A program made the translations under genes and the position numbers. The notes below the pieces were generated by a model that saw nothing but the letters and a program-made list of their open reading frames with translations, had not been told where the DNA came from and did not search any database. Below, in pieces: positions 29,016-30,582 of a DNA stretch of 30,582 nt; positions within the stretch are counted from its first letter, which is position 1, and every line of letters starts with the position of its first letter. Source of the stretch: Mycobacterium kubicae (GTDB lineage Bacteria > Actinomycetota > Actinomycetes > Mycobacteriales > Mycobacteriaceae); NCBI RefSeq assembly GCF_015689175.1, contig NZ_CP065048.1, positions 1 to 30,582 on the forward strand, in the 5' to 3' direction.

Positions 29016-30052
29016 CCCGGCCAGCCGGCGACGAAGCGTGGACGGAAGAGCCGCTGACCACCAAGGAGGGGTGGCGGCGGTTCGTAGATCGGGCACCGGC
29101 ACCGGTAGAGGTGCTCGACCCAGCAACGCTGGGCCGGTTGTCAGCGGACCAGCGCGACGCCTACGACGAGGCCCGTCGCATCTATCACGCCGACCTGCCG
29201 TTGGCCAATACGCCGACGATCCAGAAGGTCATCAGCACTGCACGGCTTTTGGTGCAGCTCAACCGCAATCAGGTCTCGGCGCGGCGTGGGCTGATCGTGT
29301 CCGGCGCGTCGGGCACCGGCAAGACGACCGCGCTGACCCAACTGGGGCGCACCCACGAGCGTCATACACGAAAGCGCTATCCGGCCGACAAGCATCGGCT
29401 GCCTGTTCTGTATGTGACCGTTCCGCCTGCGGCGACAGCCCGGATGTTGGCTGTGGAGTTCGCCCGCTTTCTCGGGCTCAGTTTCACCAGTCGCGCCAAT
29501 ATCACCGACATCGTCGAGGCAGCCTGTGCTACGGCGACCCGCACCCACGTCGAACTGGTCTGCGTGGATGAACTGCATAACCTCAACCTGGCCACCCGCG
29601 CTGGTGCTGAGGTGTCTGATCAGCTGAAATACTTCGCCGAGCGACTACCCGCAACGTTCATCTACGCCGGCATCGACGTCGAAGCCGCCGGCCTGTTCGC
29701 CGGGGTTCGGGGCCGCCAGATCGCCGGCCGATTCAGCGTCATCCCTGCAACCGCCTTCGCCTACGGCACCAACGATCAGCGCACCCAATGGCGGGCGCTG
29801 ATCGCCACCATGGAATCCACCCTGCGGCTACACCAGCAGCGCCGCGGCAGTCTGATCGAACTCGACGAATACCTCTACCAACGGAGCGGCGGCATGATCG
29901 GCAGCCTGTCGCACCTGATTCGCGGCGCAGCGATCCTTGCCATCGAGGACGGCTGCGAGCACATCACCCGCGCCTTGCTTGACATGGTCCCCGTCGACTA
30001 TGCCGCCGAACGCGCCACCCCGACACGCACGACGCGTCGAGCAGTGAGCTAA
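29009..30052 (+). CDS. tniB: TniB-like AAA ATPase, transposition regulator
   Basis: The 347-residue AAA+ ATPase overlaps tniA by 7 bp. Walker A is GASGTGKTT (residues 99-107). Walker B is LVCVDELH (about 183-190) with the catalytic D187/E188. Sensor-like and arginine-rich stretches follow (GVRGRQIAGRF). TniB and TnsC proteins form ATP-dependent filaments on target DNA and connect the target selector TniQ with the transposase TniA. The order A-B-Q with tight overlaps is the standard operon of Tn5053-like elements. The start ATG 29009 lies within the last codons of tniA, so coupled translation is likely. Confidence 0.92.
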   Translation: MVTRPAGDEAWTEEPLTTKEGWRRFVDRAPAPVEVLDPATLGRLSADQRDAYDEARRIYHADLPLANTPTIQKVISTARLLVQLNRNQVSARRGLIVSGASGTGKTTALTQLGRTHERHTRKRYPADKHRLPVLYVTVPPAATARMLAVEFARFLGLSFTSRANITDIVEAACATATRTHVELVCVDELHNLNLATRAGAEVSDQLKYFAERLPATFIYAGIDVEAAGLFAGVRGRQIAGRFSVIPATAFAYGTNDQRTQWRALIATMESTLRLHQQRRGSLIELDEYLYQRSGGMIGSLSHLIRGAAILAIEDGCEHITRALLDMVPVDYAAERATPTRTTRRAVS

Positions 30053-30054
30053 TC

Positions 30055-30582
30055 GTGCTGGCGGCTTTGCCGATTCCAGCTGGCCCGGCCCAACACGAAA
30101 CCCTCGCTTCCTACCTGGACCGGCTGGCAGCACTGCACACCTTGCCCGCCCGTGAACTCTGGGACCAGCTCAGCATCCCCCGAGCAGGCAGCACACGGCG
30201 CGTCGTACTGGCCGATCGGCTCGCGACAGTCACCGACCGCCCAGCCAACCACCTAGCCCGAGCACTGCCCGAATTACGCAACCCCGCTCCGGATTGGACG
30301 CTGTGGCGCCATCAGCCCCAACCAGGCTGCCCGCGCTGCGATGCCCGCCACGACGGTGGACCCGTGCTGCGACTACTGCCACATCACCGCTACGTCTGCA
30401 CCCAGCACCACTACTGGATCGGCCCACCGGACGCGGGCCAGCCAGCCACATTGCTCGGCGAGCGCCTCGCCGACATCGTGGGCGCCCAACACCAGCATCA
30501 GCGATTGGTGACCCGCTATGGCGGCCACGCCGTCTTCGACGCCGTGATGACGGGATTCCTGATCTGCGGACACCTGTGGGCC
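30055..30582 (+). CDS. tniQ: TniQ family protein, N-terminal part (continues at 1-573)
   Basis: A GTG 2 bp after the tniB stop opens a frame that is uninterrupted for 176 codons to the window end. The sequence ETLASYLDRLAALHTLPARELWDQL is the typical TniQ N-terminal region. A zinc-ribbon-like set follows: C92 and C95 in GCPRC, and C115 and H118 in YVCTQHHYW. TniQ acts as the target-site adaptor of the TniA/TniB machinery. The last residues (FLICGHLWA) join in frame to HPQRPNIDAWRHWTRRADLL at base 1, giving a 366-residue protein. Confidence 0.88.
   Translation, partial: MLAALPIPAGPAQHETLASYLDRLAALHTLPARELWDQLSIPRAGSTRRVVLADRLATVTDRPANHLARALPELRNPAPDWTLWRHQPQPGCPRCDARHDGGPVLRLLPHHRYVCTQHHYWIGPPDAGQPATLLGERLADIVGAQHQHQRLVTRYGGHAVFDAVMTGFLICGHLWA

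Larger units (their letters stand above)
26113..30582 (+). mobile_element. Left part of the Tn7/Tn5053-like transposon (continues at 1-1540)
   Basis: It begins at TGT (26113) and carries the left-end binding boxes followed by tnsA-like, tniA, tniB and the start of tniQ, all on the plus strand with overlapping or near-overlapping ends. The gene set, the 5-bp duplication and the ends with multiple short boxes place it among Tn7-like/Tn5053-like heteromeric transposons. The element has a nuclease gene but no resolvase, consistent with cut-and-paste movement. Confidence 0.9.

Overview
The window looks like one complete circular plasmid of about 30.6 kb from a mycobacterium or a close high-GC actinobacterial relative. 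Two observations support closure. A tniQ gene begins at 30055 and is still open at the last base, and base 1 continues it in the same frame to a stop at 571-573. The two ends of the transposon carrying that gene lie at 26113 and 1540, and each is flanked by the same 5-bp sequence, GTTGG. The mycobacterial assignment rests on high GC, frequent GTG starts, overlapping stop/start codons, a long TraA-type MobF relaxase, and an exported-protein operon whose large product resembles EspB-like and DUF5631/DUF5632 proteins of mycobacteria.

Layout. (1) 26113-30582 joined to 1-1540 is a Tn7/Tn5053-like transposon of 6,010 bp with tnsA-like, tniA, tniB and tniQ genes and a nitroreductase gene as apparent cargo. 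(2) 1541-4400 is the likely replication region: a putative Rep gene and a coupled small gene on the minus strand, a structured leader, and a ribbon-helix-helix regulator with a 17-bp palindromic operator. (3) 4961-6876 is the partition region: parA, a small centromere-binding protein gene and a NYN-domain RNase gene, interleaved with three clusters of an 8-bp GACGTAAY repeat. (4) 6863-9337 is a translationally coupled minus-strand operon of a serine resolvase, an unknown protein and an AlbA_2-domain protein. (5) 9376-13481 is a metal-resistance island: a divergent flavin disulfide reductase/MerR pair, then chrB-like plus MFS genes. Related resolvase-site-like sequences lie at its start, middle and end. 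(6) 14644-19057 encodes two paralogous single-pass membrane proteins, a large Gly/Ala/Pro-rich EspB-like protein and a coupled unknown protein. (7) 19093-20115 holds a YbaB-like protein gene and a small HTH protein gene, each preceded by the same TTTCAAG-type dyad. (8) 20112-25955 is the relaxase/helicase gene, with a candidate oriT at 26008-26082.

The plasmid has a relaxase but no visible type IV or type VII secretion genes, so it is probably mobilizable rather than self-transmissible. The points most worth following are the fully delimited transposon with its altered TnsA active site, the three resolvase-site-like sequences that divide the metal genes into modules in direct orientation, the three-cluster partition repeat system around parAB and the NYN RNase gene, and the uncharacterised resolvase/unknown/AlbA_2 operon.
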